From Aminobacter sp. J41 (lineage in GTDB: Bacteria; Pseudomonadota; Alphaproteobacteria; Rhizobiales; Rhizobiaceae): a stretch of 64,000 nt of DNA. Shown here in pieces: positions 1 through 9,167 of the stretch (positions are counted from its first letter, which is position 1; each line of letters starts with the position of its first letter). The DNA is taken from positions 88,807 to 152,806 of the forward strand of contig NZ_JAGL01000006.1 of assembly GCF_000526635.1 (NCBI RefSeq). The letters are read 5' to 3'. The translations under genes were made by a program, and so were the position numbers. The notes beneath the pieces are model-generated. The model was not told the DNA's origin. It did no database searches and worked only from the letters and a program-made list of their open reading frames with translations.

Positions 1-2
1 GT

Positions 3-793
<791 letters not shown>

Positions 794-797
<4 letters not shown>

Positions 798-2059
798 ACG
801 ATCAGGATCGCCCGCAGGTCGTTGACATTGGTCCCGGTGGGGCCCGGCACGAACAGGTCATTGACCGCCGAAAACGCCGTCCAGGCATCGTTGCGCATCA
901 GCGCCGCCTTGGGGTCCGCGCCGGCCGCCCGCATGCGGCCGGCCGAGGTGTAGTCGGCGAAAGCGCCGGCATTGTTCTCGGAACCGTCGATGCCGTCGGT
1001 ATCGGCAGCAAAGGCATGAACCCCTTCGACACCCTCGACTCCTAACGCGAACGCAAGCAGGAACTCGCTGTTGCGTCCGCCCTTGCCGCCCTTTTCGCGG
1101 ATCGTCACGGTTGTTTCGCCGCCCGACAGCAGCAGCACTGGCTTTTCAAATGGCCGCCCCCGCGTCGCGATCTCGCGCGCCATCGCCGCGTGAACGCCCG
1201 CCACCTCGCGCGCCTCGCCTTCCATCGAGTCAGACAGGATCACCGCTTTGATCCCGCGCTTTTCAGCCTCTGCAGCCGCCGCTTCGAGCGAGCGTGCGGC
1301 AGAGGCAATGACGTGAACCTCGTTGCCCGCAAACCGCGGATCGTCGGGCATGGGCGCGTTCGCAGCATCCGTCTCAAGATGCCGCATCGCAGCCTCCGGC
1401 AGCTTCAGCCGGTAGGCATTGACAATCGCCAGCGCATCCTGCCGGGTCGCACAATCAGGGACCGTCGGGCCCGACGCCACGAAGGCAGGGTTGTCGCCGG
1501 GAATGTCCGAGACGAGGAGCGAAACGACCTTTGCCGGATGCGCCGCCAGCGCCAGCCGCCCGCCCTTGATGGTCGAAAGATGCTTGCGCACCGTGTTCAT
1601 CGCCGAGATCGGCGCGCCGGAGGCAAGCAGCGCCTCGTTGACCGCGATCTCGTCGGCAAGGGTCATACCTTCTGGCGGCGAAGGCAGCAGCGCCGAGCCG
1701 CCGCCCGAAATCAGCGCGACGACCAGGTCATCGCTCGTCAGCCCCTCGAGCTTCTCGAACAGCCGCTTCGAGGCAACGAGACCAGCCTCGTCCGGCACCG
1801 GATGCGCCGCCTCGATCACTTCGATCCGCTCGCACGCGCAGCCATAGCCGTAGCGGGTGACGACAAGGCCGTCGATCGGCCCGTCCCAGGCCTTTTCGAA
1901 GGTAGCAGCCATCTGCGCCGAGCCCTTGCCGGCCCCAATGACGATGGTGCGGCCTTTCGGCTTTGCGGGCAGGAACTGGCGGATCGCCTTTTCCGGGTCG
2001 GCGGCAGCAACCGCCGCGTTGAACAGCGCGGTGAAGAATTCGCGTGGATCAGTAATCAC
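794..2059 (-). CDS. Glycerate 2-kinase (MOFRL/TtuD family)
   Basis: A 421-residue cytosolic protein. The C-terminal MOFRL domain has the DTDGIDGSENNAGAF signature, and a glycine-rich GGGSALLPSP segment lies near residue 120. The family phosphorylates D-glycerate to 2-phosphoglycerate; older annotations call it hydroxypyruvate reductase TtuD. It starts 2 bases after the guaD stop on the same strand, so it is probably the last gene of that transcript. The position makes sense because ureide degradation yields glyoxylate, which the glyoxylate carboligase route converts to glycerate. That metabolic link is inference, since no carboligase is in the window. Confidence 0.85.
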
Positions 2060-2061
2060 TT

Positions 2062-3372
2062 TCAGGCCGTCAGTTCGCGCTTCAGGGGGCGACCGGCAAC
2101 GTAGGTTTCCCTCACGGCACGATCATCGCCCAGCGTTTGCAGCACGAACAGTTCCTCGGCAAGCGATTTTACGGTTTCCATGCGCAGCGCCATCGCCGGC
2201 GTCGCCGTCGCGTCCAGCACGACGAGGTCGGCATCGGTGCCCACATCCAGCGTGCCAATGCGCTCATCCAGCGACAGCGCCTTGGCGTTGCCGAGCGTCA
2301 TCTGCCAGAAGGCCGCGAACGGGTTCATCTTCTCCCCCTGCAGCGCCACGACCTTGTAGGCCTCGTCCATCGTCCGCAGCATCGAATAGGAGGTGCCGCC
2401 GCCGACATCGGTCGCTGCCGCGATTCGCACCGGCTTTGAGCGCTTCGAATAGCCCTGCCAGTCGAACAGGCCGGAGCCAAGGAAGAGGTTGGAGGTCGGG
2501 CAGAACACGGCGACCGAGCCGCTTTCCGACAGCGCATCCGCCTCGCGGTCCGACAGGTGGATGCAGTGGCCGAACAGCGCCTTCGGGCCGAGCAGACCGT
2601 AACGGGCATAGACGTCGGTGTAGTCTGTGGAGGCGGGATAGAGCTCTTGCGTGAAGGCGATCTCCGCCTTGTTCTCCGAAAGATGCGTCTGCATGTGGAG
2701 GTCCGGATGCTCGCGCATCAGCGCGCCAGCCAGCTCCATTTGTTCCGGCGTCGAGGTGATGGCAAATCGGGGCGTGACCGCATAGCGCAGCCGGCCCTTT
2801 CCGTGCCACTCGGCGATCAGCGCCTTGGTGTCGTCATAGCCAGACTGCGCGGTGTCGCGCAGGCCGTCCGGCGCGTTGCGGTCCATCATCACCTTGCCCG
2901 CAATCACCAGCATGTCGCGCGACAGCGCCTCGGCGAAGAAGGCATCGACGCTCTGGCGGTGCACTGAGCAATAGGCGGCAACCGTCGTCGTACCGTTGCG
3001 GATGATCTCGTCGCAGAACAGCCGCGCGATGCGGCGGCCGTGCTGCGCGTCGATGAACTTTGTCTCCTCCGGGAAGGTGTAGGTGTTGAGCCAGTCGAGC
3101 AGCTCGGCGCCGTAGGACGCGATCACCTGCATCTGCGGCACATGCACATGCGCATCGATAAAGCCGGGCAGGATCAGGTGCGGACGATGGTCCTCGACCG
3201 GAACGTCACCGGCCTTTTCCCCGACCAGCGCGTAGGGGCCGATCGCGGCGATCTTGCCGTCACGGACGAGGATCCCTCCGTCTTCTTCATAGACGTAGGA
3301 GGCGCGGTCATCGACGGATTCTGGCTTGGAACGAAACGAAAGAGTGCGGCCGCGAAGCAGGCGTTCGGTCAT
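2062..3372 (-). CDS. guaD: Guanine deaminase
   Basis: About 436 residues starting at MTERLLRGR. An upstream in-frame start at 3408 would add 12 low-complexity residues and was not chosen. It belongs to the amidohydrolase superfamily: metal-binding HxH in PGFIDAHVHVPQ, HLSE, GHCIHLS, and TDVGGG with the metal-ligand Asp. It converts guanine to xanthine and ammonia, supplying substrate for the XdhABC enzyme encoded nearby. It is followed after 2 bases by glycerate kinase and preceded by a 180-bp gap holding a palindromic repeat, so its promoter probably lies in or beside that repeat. Length and motifs are normal for bacterial GuaD. Confidence 0.93.
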   Translation of the reverse strand: MTERLLRGRTLSFRSKPESVDDRASYVYEEDGGILVRDGKIAAIGPYALVGEKAGDVPVEDHRPHLILPGFIDAHVHVPQMQVIASYGAELLDWLNTYTFPEETKFIDAQHGRRIARLFCDEIIRNGTTTVAAYCSVHRQSVDAFFAEALSRDMLVIAGKVMMDRNAPDGLRDTAQSGYDDTKALIAEWHGKGRLRYAVTPRFAITSTPEQMELAGALMREHPDLHMQTHLSENKAEIAFTQELYPASTDYTDVYARYGLLGPKALFGHCIHLSDREADALSESGSVAVFCPTSNLFLGSGLFDWQGYSKRSKPVRIAAATDVGGGTSYSMLRTMDEAYKVVALQGEKMNPFAAFWQMTLGNAKALSLDERIGTLDVGTDADLVVLDATATPAMALRMETVKSLAEELFVLQTLGDDRAVRETYVAGRPLKRELTA

Positions 3373-3410
3373 CGGTGGTGTCCTTCTTGCGAGGCGAAGC
3401 GTTGGCATTG

Positions 3411-3531
3411 CCCCTCACCTGCCTGCCGGCATCCTCTCCCCGCAAGCGGGGAGAGGAACGACTGCCGCGACCGTTCCGCCTTCCCTTCTCCCCGTTCACG
3501 GGGAGAAGGTGCCCGAAGGGCGGATGAGGGG
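3411..3531. repeat. RIME-like palindromic intergenic element
   Basis: About 121 bp between guaD and puuD. It is bounded by inverted CCCCTCA (3411-3417) and TGAGGGG (3525-3531). It contains two near-perfect hairpins: CCTCTCCCCGC/GCGGGGAGAGG at 3433-3456 and CCTTCTCCCCG/CGGGGAGAAGG at 3484-3509. The two-hairpin layout with CTCTCCCCG/CGGGGAGAG arms resembles the RIME (rhizobium-specific intergenic mosaic element) family. It could act as a transcription attenuator or mRNA stabiliser between the two genes; that role is inferred. Confidence 0.7.
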
Positions 3532-3553
3532 CAGCGCCCAACGCCTAAATCCT

Positions 3554-4771
3554 TCACTTCACCGCCTCTTCGAACCAGGCGACGATCAGCGCGCGTTCTT
3601 CCTTCGTTATGCCGGAGACATTGGCGGGCGGCATGGCATGGCTGCGGCCGGCCTGCAGGTAGATCTCGCGGGCATGCTCGGCGACAGCGACGTCGGTGTC
3701 GAGCCGCACGCCCTTCGGCGTGAAGTGGATGCCGTCCCAGGCAGGCTCGGCCGCGTGGCACATCGAGCAGCGGCCCATGACGGTGTCGCGCACGGCCGCA
3801 AAATGGGTCGACTGCATGAAGCGCTCAGCTGACGGCGACGGCTTCTCTTTGCCGGTGAGCGCGGACGGCACCGTCGACAGCCACATGATGATAACGAACA
3901 GCACCGCCGCCGCGCCCCAGGTCCAGTGCGGGTTGCCCTTCCGTGCGTGGACCGTGTTGAAGTAGTGCCGGATCAGCACGCCGATCAGGAATACCAGCGA
4001 TGCGATTACCCAGTTGAACTCGGTGGCGTAGGCCAGCGGGTAGTGGTTCGACAGCATCAGGAAGATGACCGGCAGCGTCAGGTAGTTGTTGTGCAGCGAC
4101 CGGGTCTTGGCGATCTTGCCGTACTTCGGGTCGGGCTTTCGGCCGGCGATCAGGTCGGCCACCACGATCTTCTGGTTCGGAATGATGATCAGGAACACAT
4201 TCGCCGACATGATCGTCGCGGTGAACGCGCCGAGATGCAGGAAAGCCGCGCGGCCGGTGAAGAGGTGCGTGTAGCCCCAGGCGATCAGAACCAGGATCGG
4301 GAACAGTACCAGCATCAGCAGCGTGTCGTTGTTCGCGAGCTTCGAGCGGCAGAGCTGGTCGTAGATCAGCCAGCCGAGCACCAGCGAACCCATCGAGATC
4401 AGGATCGCCACTGGCTGCGACACGTCGAGGACGTTCGGATCGATCAGGTAAAGGTCCGCGCCCGCGTAGTAGACGATGGCGAGCAGGAAGAAGCCCGACA
4501 TCCACGTGAAGTAGGACTCCCACTTGAACCAGGTCAGGTGCTCAGGCATTCGCGCCGGCGCGACCAGATATTTCTGGATGTGGTAGAAGCCGCCGCCGTG
4601 GACCTGCCACTCCTCGCCATGCGCGCCTTCCGGCATGCCCTCCCGCTTCACGAGGCCGAGGTCGAGTGCGATGAAGTAGAAGGACGAGCCGATCCAGGCG
4701 ATCGCGGTGATGACGTGCAGCCAGCGCACGCCAAACGATAGCCATTCCCAGAAAATCGCGTAGTCGTTCAT
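3554..4771 (-). CDS. puuD: Membrane-bound urate oxidase PuuD with C-terminal cytochrome c domain
   Basis: 405 residues. The N-terminal ~300 residues hold about eight hydrophobic membrane segments with conserved His (RWLHVITAIAWIGSSF and later LHNNY, HYFNTVH). After the last membrane segment comes a c-type cytochrome domain with heme motif CSMCH at 335-339 and a candidate axial Met in AMPP (Met380). PuuD oxidises urate to 5-hydroxyisourate and passes electrons to the respiratory chain, unlike soluble uricase. UraH, encoded in the same cluster, uses the product. It is transcribed leftward and divergently from the LysR gene, sharing a 146-bp intergenic region. Confidence 0.93.
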   Translation of the reverse strand: MNDYAIFWEWLSFGVRWLHVITAIAWIGSSFYFIALDLGLVKREGMPEGAHGEEWQVHGGGFYHIQKYLVAPARMPEHLTWFKWESYFTWMSGFFLLAIVYYAGADLYLIDPNVLDVSQPVAILISMGSLVLGWLIYDQLCRSKLANNDTLLMLVLFPILVLIAWGYTHLFTGRAAFLHLGAFTATIMSANVFLIIIPNQKIVVADLIAGRKPDPKYGKIAKTRSLHNNYLTLPVIFLMLSNHYPLAYATEFNWVIASLVFLIGVLIRHYFNTVHARKGNPHWTWGAAAVLFVIIMWLSTVPSALTGKEKPSPSAERFMQSTHFAAVRDTVMGRCSMCHAAEPAWDGIHFTPKGVRLDTDVAVAEHAREIYLQAGRSHAMPPANVSGITKEERALIVAWFEEAVK

Positions 4772-4861
4772 CTTTGTCCCCGATAGCTGGTGCGCCCAGC
4801 ATTCTTGTCACTGCGCAGCTTACGGGAAGTGGTTCAATCCGAAAGAGGGAAGAGCCACGAT

Positions 4862-4871
4862 GACTTTCAAA
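4862..4871. promoter_or_regulatory. Shared motif GACTTTCAAA in the puuD/lysR divergent region
   Basis: The 10-mer GACTTTCAAA lies between divergent puuD and the LysR gene. It recurs exactly at 11109-11118 between divergent uraH and puuE-uraD, with looser similarity on its 3' side (CCG/TCG followed by AATG). These are the two divergent promoter regions of the purine cluster, so a common regulator is plausible. Here it begins a TTTC-N11-GAAA arrangement. No binding data; inference only. Confidence 0.35.
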
Positions 4872-4917
4872 AAAATCGCGAAAATGGTAGCTCAAGACCG
4901 ACAGGGGAGCGAGCAAC

Positions 4918-5841
4918 ATGGCCTATCTGGACAACATCGCCGTCTTCGTGCGGGTGGTCGAGCTTGGCAATCTCTCGGCTGCCGGGCGGGACCTGCGCAT
5001 TTCCCCCGCTGTTGCTTCCAACCGCATCAAGGAGCTGGAAAAGTACCTCGGTGTGCGCCTGTTCAACCGCACAACGCGTCAGCTTTCACCGACCGAGCAC
5101 GGCCGTGTCTTTTACGAAGGCGCGCGCAAAGTACTGGATGCCGTGGCCGAAGCCGATGCGGCGGTGACCGCTCTTTCAGGCCAGCCGCGCGGCACGATCC
5201 GCGTCACCGCTCCGCTTGGCATCGGCCGCCGGCTGATCGCGTCCGGCATTCCGGAATTCCACGACCGTTATCCCGACATCGAGGTGCGACTGCGCCTTTC
5301 CGACCGTCATGTCGACATCATGAAGGAAGGCATCGACGTCGCCTTCCGTCTTGGACACCTGGAGGATTCCAGCCTCAGGATGCGCGGGATCATGGACTGC
5401 GAGCGCGTGCTGGCCGCGGCTCCGTCCTATCTGGAGCGCCGGGGCGAGCCGAAGACGCCGCAGGACCTCGTCAATGACAGGCACGACTGCCTTCTACTGC
5501 GCTTTCCGGGCGCGCAGGAGTTCGTGTGGACACTCAAGACGCCGGAAGGCCCGCGAAGGGTCGAGGTCCGCGGGCCGTTTGATTCAGATGATGGTGACGT
5601 GATTACCGGCTGGGCGCTCGCGGGTCGCGGGATCATCAACAAGCCGCGCTTCGACATCGAGCCATTCCTGCGGGATGGCAGGCTGAAAATCGTCCTGCCG
5701 GACAATCCGCCGCCGCCGGTGCAGCTTGCCGCAGTTTTCCCGCATAAGAAGTTTCAGGATCCCAAGGTCCGCCTGCTGCTCGACTTCATGGCGGAGCGTT
5801 GCCAGCGAATGATCCGCGAGATCCTGTCCGGCAAGGCCTAG
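4918..5841 (+). CDS. LysR-family transcriptional regulator of the purine cluster
   Basis: 307 residues: N-terminal winged HTH (about residues 1-60, with NLSAAGRDLRISPAVASNRI) followed by a LysR substrate-binding domain of the CrgA-like subgroup (about 92-295). The start ATG is preceded by GGGGAG at suitable spacing. It sits inside the purine gene cluster, divergent from puuD and upstream of the xdh genes, so regulation of purine oxidation is a fair guess. The inducer cannot be read from the sequence. Its stop overlaps the stop of the 24-residue small protein on the opposite strand. Confidence 0.88.
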   Translation: MAYLDNIAVFVRVVELGNLSAAGRDLRISPAVASNRIKELEKYLGVRLFNRTTRQLSPTEHGRVFYEGARKVLDAVAEADAAVTALSGQPRGTIRVTAPLGIGRRLIASGIPEFHDRYPDIEVRLRLSDRHVDIMKEGIDVAFRLGHLEDSSLRMRGIMDCERVLAAAPSYLERRGEPKTPQDLVNDRHDCLLLRFPGAQEFVWTLKTPEGPRRVEVRGPFDSDDGDVITGWALAGRGIINKPRFDIEPFLRDGRLKIVLPDNPPPPVQLAAVFPHKKFQDPKVRLLLDFMAERCQRMIREILSGKA

Positions 5842-5912
5842 CCGATGCCAAGGAACGACAGGATGGCAACGACGATGACCACCAGGCCGACGATATAGAT
5901 GATGCTGTTCAT
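5838..5912 (-). CDS. 24-residue hydrophobic small membrane protein
   Basis: A complete ATG-to-TAG frame encoding a short polar N-terminus (MNSIIYIVG) and an almost wholly aliphatic stretch ending LSFLGIG, long enough for one membrane span. A GAGGGA Shine-Dalgarno sequence lies 7 bases upstream of the ATG (GAGGGAAGTACC-ATG). The stop CTA on the plus strand overlaps the LysR TAG. The composition, RBS and placement look like a real small protein rather than a chance frame. I recall similar short unannotated proteins in rhizobia but cannot name the family; function unknown. Confidence 0.6.
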   Translation of the reverse strand: MNSIIYIVGLVVIVVAILSFLGIG

Positions 5913-5979
5913 GGTACTTCCCTCAGTTTGTTTCGTGAAAGAAACACCCTGAGGGGTAAAACGGTTCCGCCGGGCTTCT

Positions 5980-6804
5980 TCAGCCTCTTGAGGGAAGGTA
6001 GCGCAGGAGCTCGGCCGTCACCAGCGCGGCAATGACGGCGGGCCGCTTGTCCTTCACCTCGGTGCCGCCGATCGGGCAGATCAGCCTGCTGAACCTCTCT
6101 TCGGTTCCGCCCGCCTCGCGAAGATACCAGCTGCGGAAGGTCGCCTTCTTCGTCTTCGAACCGATCATGCCGACATAAGCAGCATCGCCGCGCGCCAGCG
6201 CCTCGGCGACGATCAGAAAATCCAGCGAATGGTCGTGGGTGAGCACCACGAAGGCCGAGTCCGGCCGCGCGTCGCGCACGACCTCTTCCGGCACCGCGGT
6301 TCCGATGGTCCTGATGCCTTCGGGGACACCCTCAAGTTCCTCCGGCCGCGTCTCCACCAGCGTCGTCGTCAGCGGCAGGAGGGACAGGGCATTGGCAAGC
6401 GCATGCCCGACATGCCCGCCGCCGAACAGAAAGACATTCGGCTGGGTCTCCTCCTCGACCGCGATGCGGGCGGGAAACGTCTGCCTGAGTTCGTCATCAA
6501 CCAGCGCAAGGTCGATCGTCACCCGCCCGCCGCAGCACTGGCCGATCTCCGGGCCGAGCGGAACGTCGAGCTTCGCCGTACCGATCCTCTGAGCGATCAT
6601 CTCACGGGCGCGGGCGACCGCCATGAATTCGAGCTGGCCGCCGCCGATGGTGCCAAAGATGCCGGTCGGCGAGACCAGCATCCAGGTAGCCACCTCGCGC
6701 GGCGTCGAGCCTTTCGCCTCGCTGATCTCGACCAGCGCGAGGCCGGGCGACGCGGCAAGGAAGTCGTGAAGCTGTCGCGCCTGCGGGGTCATGCCCTGCG
6801 CCAC
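5980..6804 (-). CDS. xdhC: Xanthine dehydrogenase accessory protein XdhC
   Basis: 274 residues. It has the N-terminal XdhC/CoxI region (VEISEAKGSTPREVATWMLV, FGTIGGGQLE) and a C-terminal Rossmann-like half (VFLFGGGHVGHAL, LTHDHSLDF, YVGMIGSKTK). XdhC binds molybdenum cofactor, promotes its sulfuration and inserts it into XdhB. It begins 4 bases after xdhB, so it is the last xdh gene of the uraH-xdhA-xdhB-xdhC operon. Length and motifs are typical. Confidence 0.93.
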   Translation of the reverse strand: MAQGMTPQARQLHDFLAASPGLALVEISEAKGSTPREVATWMLVSPTGIFGTIGGGQLEFMAVARAREMIAQRIGTAKLDVPLGPEIGQCCGGRVTIDLALVDDELRQTFPARIAVEEETQPNVFLFGGGHVGHALANALSLLPLTTTLVETRPEELEGVPEGIRTIGTAVPEEVVRDARPDSAFVVLTHDHSLDFLIVAEALARGDAAYVGMIGSKTKKATFRSWYLREAGGTEERFSRLICPIGGTEVKDKRPAVIAALVTAELLRYLPSRG

Positions 6805-6808
6805 CGTT

Positions 6809-9166
6809 CTATCGTCCGGACTCGGCCTTCAGCCGCTCGATCGCCATCAGCACGCGCTCCGGCGTCGCCGGCGCATCGAGCCGCGGGCAGATCTTGTGAT
6901 CCGCGACGCTCGCCACCGCGTCCGACAGCGCGTGCAGTACCGAAATGCCGAGCGGCAGCGGCGGCTCGCCGACCGCCTTCGAGCGGTGGATCGTCGGCTC
7001 GTAAGCCTGCGACCAGTCGGTCAGCGCCACATTGAAAATCTTTGGGCGGTCGGAGGCGAGCGGGATCTTGTAAGTCGAAGGCGCGTGCGTGCGCAGCCGG
7101 CCCTTCTCGTCCCAGACCAGTTCTTCCGTGGTCAGCCAGCCGGCGCCCTGGATGAAGCCCCCCTCGACCTGTCCTTGGTCGATCGCCGGGTTCAGCGAGC
7201 GGCCGACGTCGTGCAGGATATCGGTGCGTTCCAGAACGTACTCGCCGGTCAGCGTGTCGACCGACACTTCCGAGCATGCCGCGCCATAGGCGAAGTAGTA
7301 GAAGGCGTGGCCCTTGCCGGCTGAGCGGTCCCAGTGGATCTTCGGCGTCTTGTAGAAGCCCGCCGCCGACAGCTGCACACGCGCGACATAGGCCTGGCGC
7401 ACGATCTCGTTGAACGGGATCTCTTGGTTGCCGACCCGAACGCGGTTTGGCAGGAACACGACCTGTTCCTTCGGCACGCCGTACTTTTCCGCCGCAAAAT
7501 CGATCAGCCGCTTCTTGATCTGCCGCGCTGCGTCCTGCGCCGCCATGCCGTTGAGGTCGGCGCCCGATGAGGCCGCCGTCGGCGAGGTGTTCGGCACCTT
7601 GCCAGTCGTGGTGGCGGTGATGCGCACCCGGTCGAGGTCGATCTGCAGTTCCTCGGCCACCACTTGCGCCACCTTGAGATGCAGCCCTTGCCCCATCTCG
7701 GTGCCGCCGTGGTTCATGTGCACCGAACCGTCGGCATAGATATGCACCAGCGCACCGGCCTGGTTGGACTCGGTCTTGGTGAACGAGATGCCGAACTTGA
7801 CCGGCGTCAGCGCAATGCCGCGCTTGATGACGCGGCTGTTGGCATTGAACGCGGCGATCTCGCGGCGGCGGCCAGCATAGTCGGCGCGTTCCTCCAGCTC
7901 GGCGACGATCTGCTGGATGATGCAGTCCTCAACCTTCTGGTGATAGGGCGTGAGGTTGCGCCCGCCGTCGCTGCCCATTGGGTCGTAGAAGTTGAGCTTG
8001 CGGATCTCGAGCGGATCCTTGCCGACCGCAAACGCCACTTCCTCGATCACGCGCTCGGCACCCACCATGCCCTGCGGGCCGCCGAAGCCGCGAAAGGCTG
8101 TGTTGGAGACGGTGTTGGTCTTCAAGAGCGCCGACTTCGCATGCACATGCGGGAAGAAATAGGCGTTGTCGCAGTGAAACAGGGCGCGGTCGCCCACCGG
8201 GCCCGACAGGTCGGCCGAGAAGCCGGCCCTGAGCGCAAAGATGTAGTCGACGCCGAGGATGCGGCCTTCCTCGTCGAAGCCGACCTCATAGTCGATGGCG
8301 AAGTCGTGCCGCTTGCCGGTCGCGGCCATGTCCTCATCGCGGTCGAGGCGAATTTTCACCGGCCGGCCGAGCTTCTTGGCCGCGATTGCCGCCAGCACCG
8401 CCCACTGGTTCGCCTGCGTTTCCTTGCCGCCGAAGCCGCCGCCCATGCGCCGTACCTCGACAGTGACGGCATGCGAGGCAATGCCCAGCGCATGCGCCAC
8501 CATGTGCTGTGTTTCGCTTGGCCCCTGTGTCGAGCAGTAGACCGTCACCTCGTCATCCTCGCCGGGGACGGCCATCGACACCTGCCCCTCGAGGTAGAAA
8601 TGATCCTGCCCGCCAAGCAGCATCCGACCCTTCACCCGCCGCGGCGCCTGCGCAATCGCCTCTGTCGCCTCGCCGCGCTTCAGCGTCAGCGGCGGAAACA
8701 CCTGCGGGTGGCTGTCGAAGTCGAGGTCCCTGATGTCGAAGACGCCCGGCAGCTCCTCGTACTCGACCTTGGCGAGCCGCGCGGCGCGGCGTGCCTGCGC
8801 GCGCGTTTCGGCGATCACGCAGAAGATCGGCTGGCCGTGGAACTCGACCTTGCCGTCGGCAAGGATCGGATCGTCGTTCATGCCGGACGGCGAGATGTCG
8901 TTAGTGCCCGGAATGTCCTTCGCGGTCAGCACAGCGACCACGCCCGGCGCGCTCCGCACCGCCGAAAGGTCCATCGACTTGATGATGCCATGCGCGACGC
9001 CGGCAAGCCCCAGCCCCGCATGTAGCGTGCCCGCCGGCTCCGGCATGTCGTCGATGTAGATGGCGGTGCCGGAAACATGCTTGTGCGCGGAATCGTGCCG
9101 CTCGGGCGCATGGACGCCGCCCTTGATGCGGGTCGCCTTGAGGTCCTGGACTGGATGATTGCCCAT
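6809..9166 (-). CDS. xdhB: Xanthine dehydrogenase, molybdopterin-binding subunit XdhB
   Basis: 785 residues starting at MGNHPVQDLK, one base after the xdhA stop; a longer upstream frame is a shadow of xdhA. It carries the large-subunit landmarks of two-subunit bacterial XDH: GGGFGGKE, NTAFRGFGGPQ with the active-site Arg, and near the C-terminus AVGEPPLPLG with the catalytic Glu. It hydroxylates hypoxanthine and xanthine to urate at the Mo centre, partnered by XdhA (Fe-S/FAD) and matured by XdhC. Confidence 0.94.
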   Translation of the reverse strand: MGNHPVQDLKATRIKGGVHAPERHDSAHKHVSGTAIYIDDMPEPAGTLHAGLGLAGVAHGIIKSMDLSAVRSAPGVVAVLTAKDIPGTNDISPSGMNDDPILADGKVEFHGQPIFCVIAETRAQARRAARLAKVEYEELPGVFDIRDLDFDSHPQVFPPLTLKRGEATEAIAQAPRRVKGRMLLGGQDHFYLEGQVSMAVPGEDDEVTVYCSTQGPSETQHMVAHALGIASHAVTVEVRRMGGGFGGKETQANQWAVLAAIAAKKLGRPVKIRLDRDEDMAATGKRHDFAIDYEVGFDEEGRILGVDYIFALRAGFSADLSGPVGDRALFHCDNAYFFPHVHAKSALLKTNTVSNTAFRGFGGPQGMVGAERVIEEVAFAVGKDPLEIRKLNFYDPMGSDGGRNLTPYHQKVEDCIIQQIVAELEERADYAGRRREIAAFNANSRVIKRGIALTPVKFGISFTKTESNQAGALVHIYADGSVHMNHGGTEMGQGLHLKVAQVVAEELQIDLDRVRITATTTGKVPNTSPTAASSGADLNGMAAQDAARQIKKRLIDFAAEKYGVPKEQVVFLPNRVRVGNQEIPFNEIVRQAYVARVQLSAAGFYKTPKIHWDRSAGKGHAFYYFAYGAACSEVSVDTLTGEYVLERTDILHDVGRSLNPAIDQGQVEGGFIQGAGWLTTEELVWDEKGRLRTHAPSTYKIPLASDRPKIFNVALTDWSQAYEPTIHRSKAVGEPPLPLGISVLHALSDAVASVADHKICPRLDAPATPERVLMAIERLKAESGR

Positions 9167-9167
9167 C

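Noticed and set aside
3926..4741. Long open frame antisense to puuD, and similar long frames antisense to other genes (for example 7664-9025, 11114-12310, 14614-16230, 52425-53945, 58579-59835, 61373-62701)
   Set aside because: These mirror strongly conserved genes in GC-rich DNA, have Arg/His/Ala-rich translations without motifs and lack ribosome binding sites.
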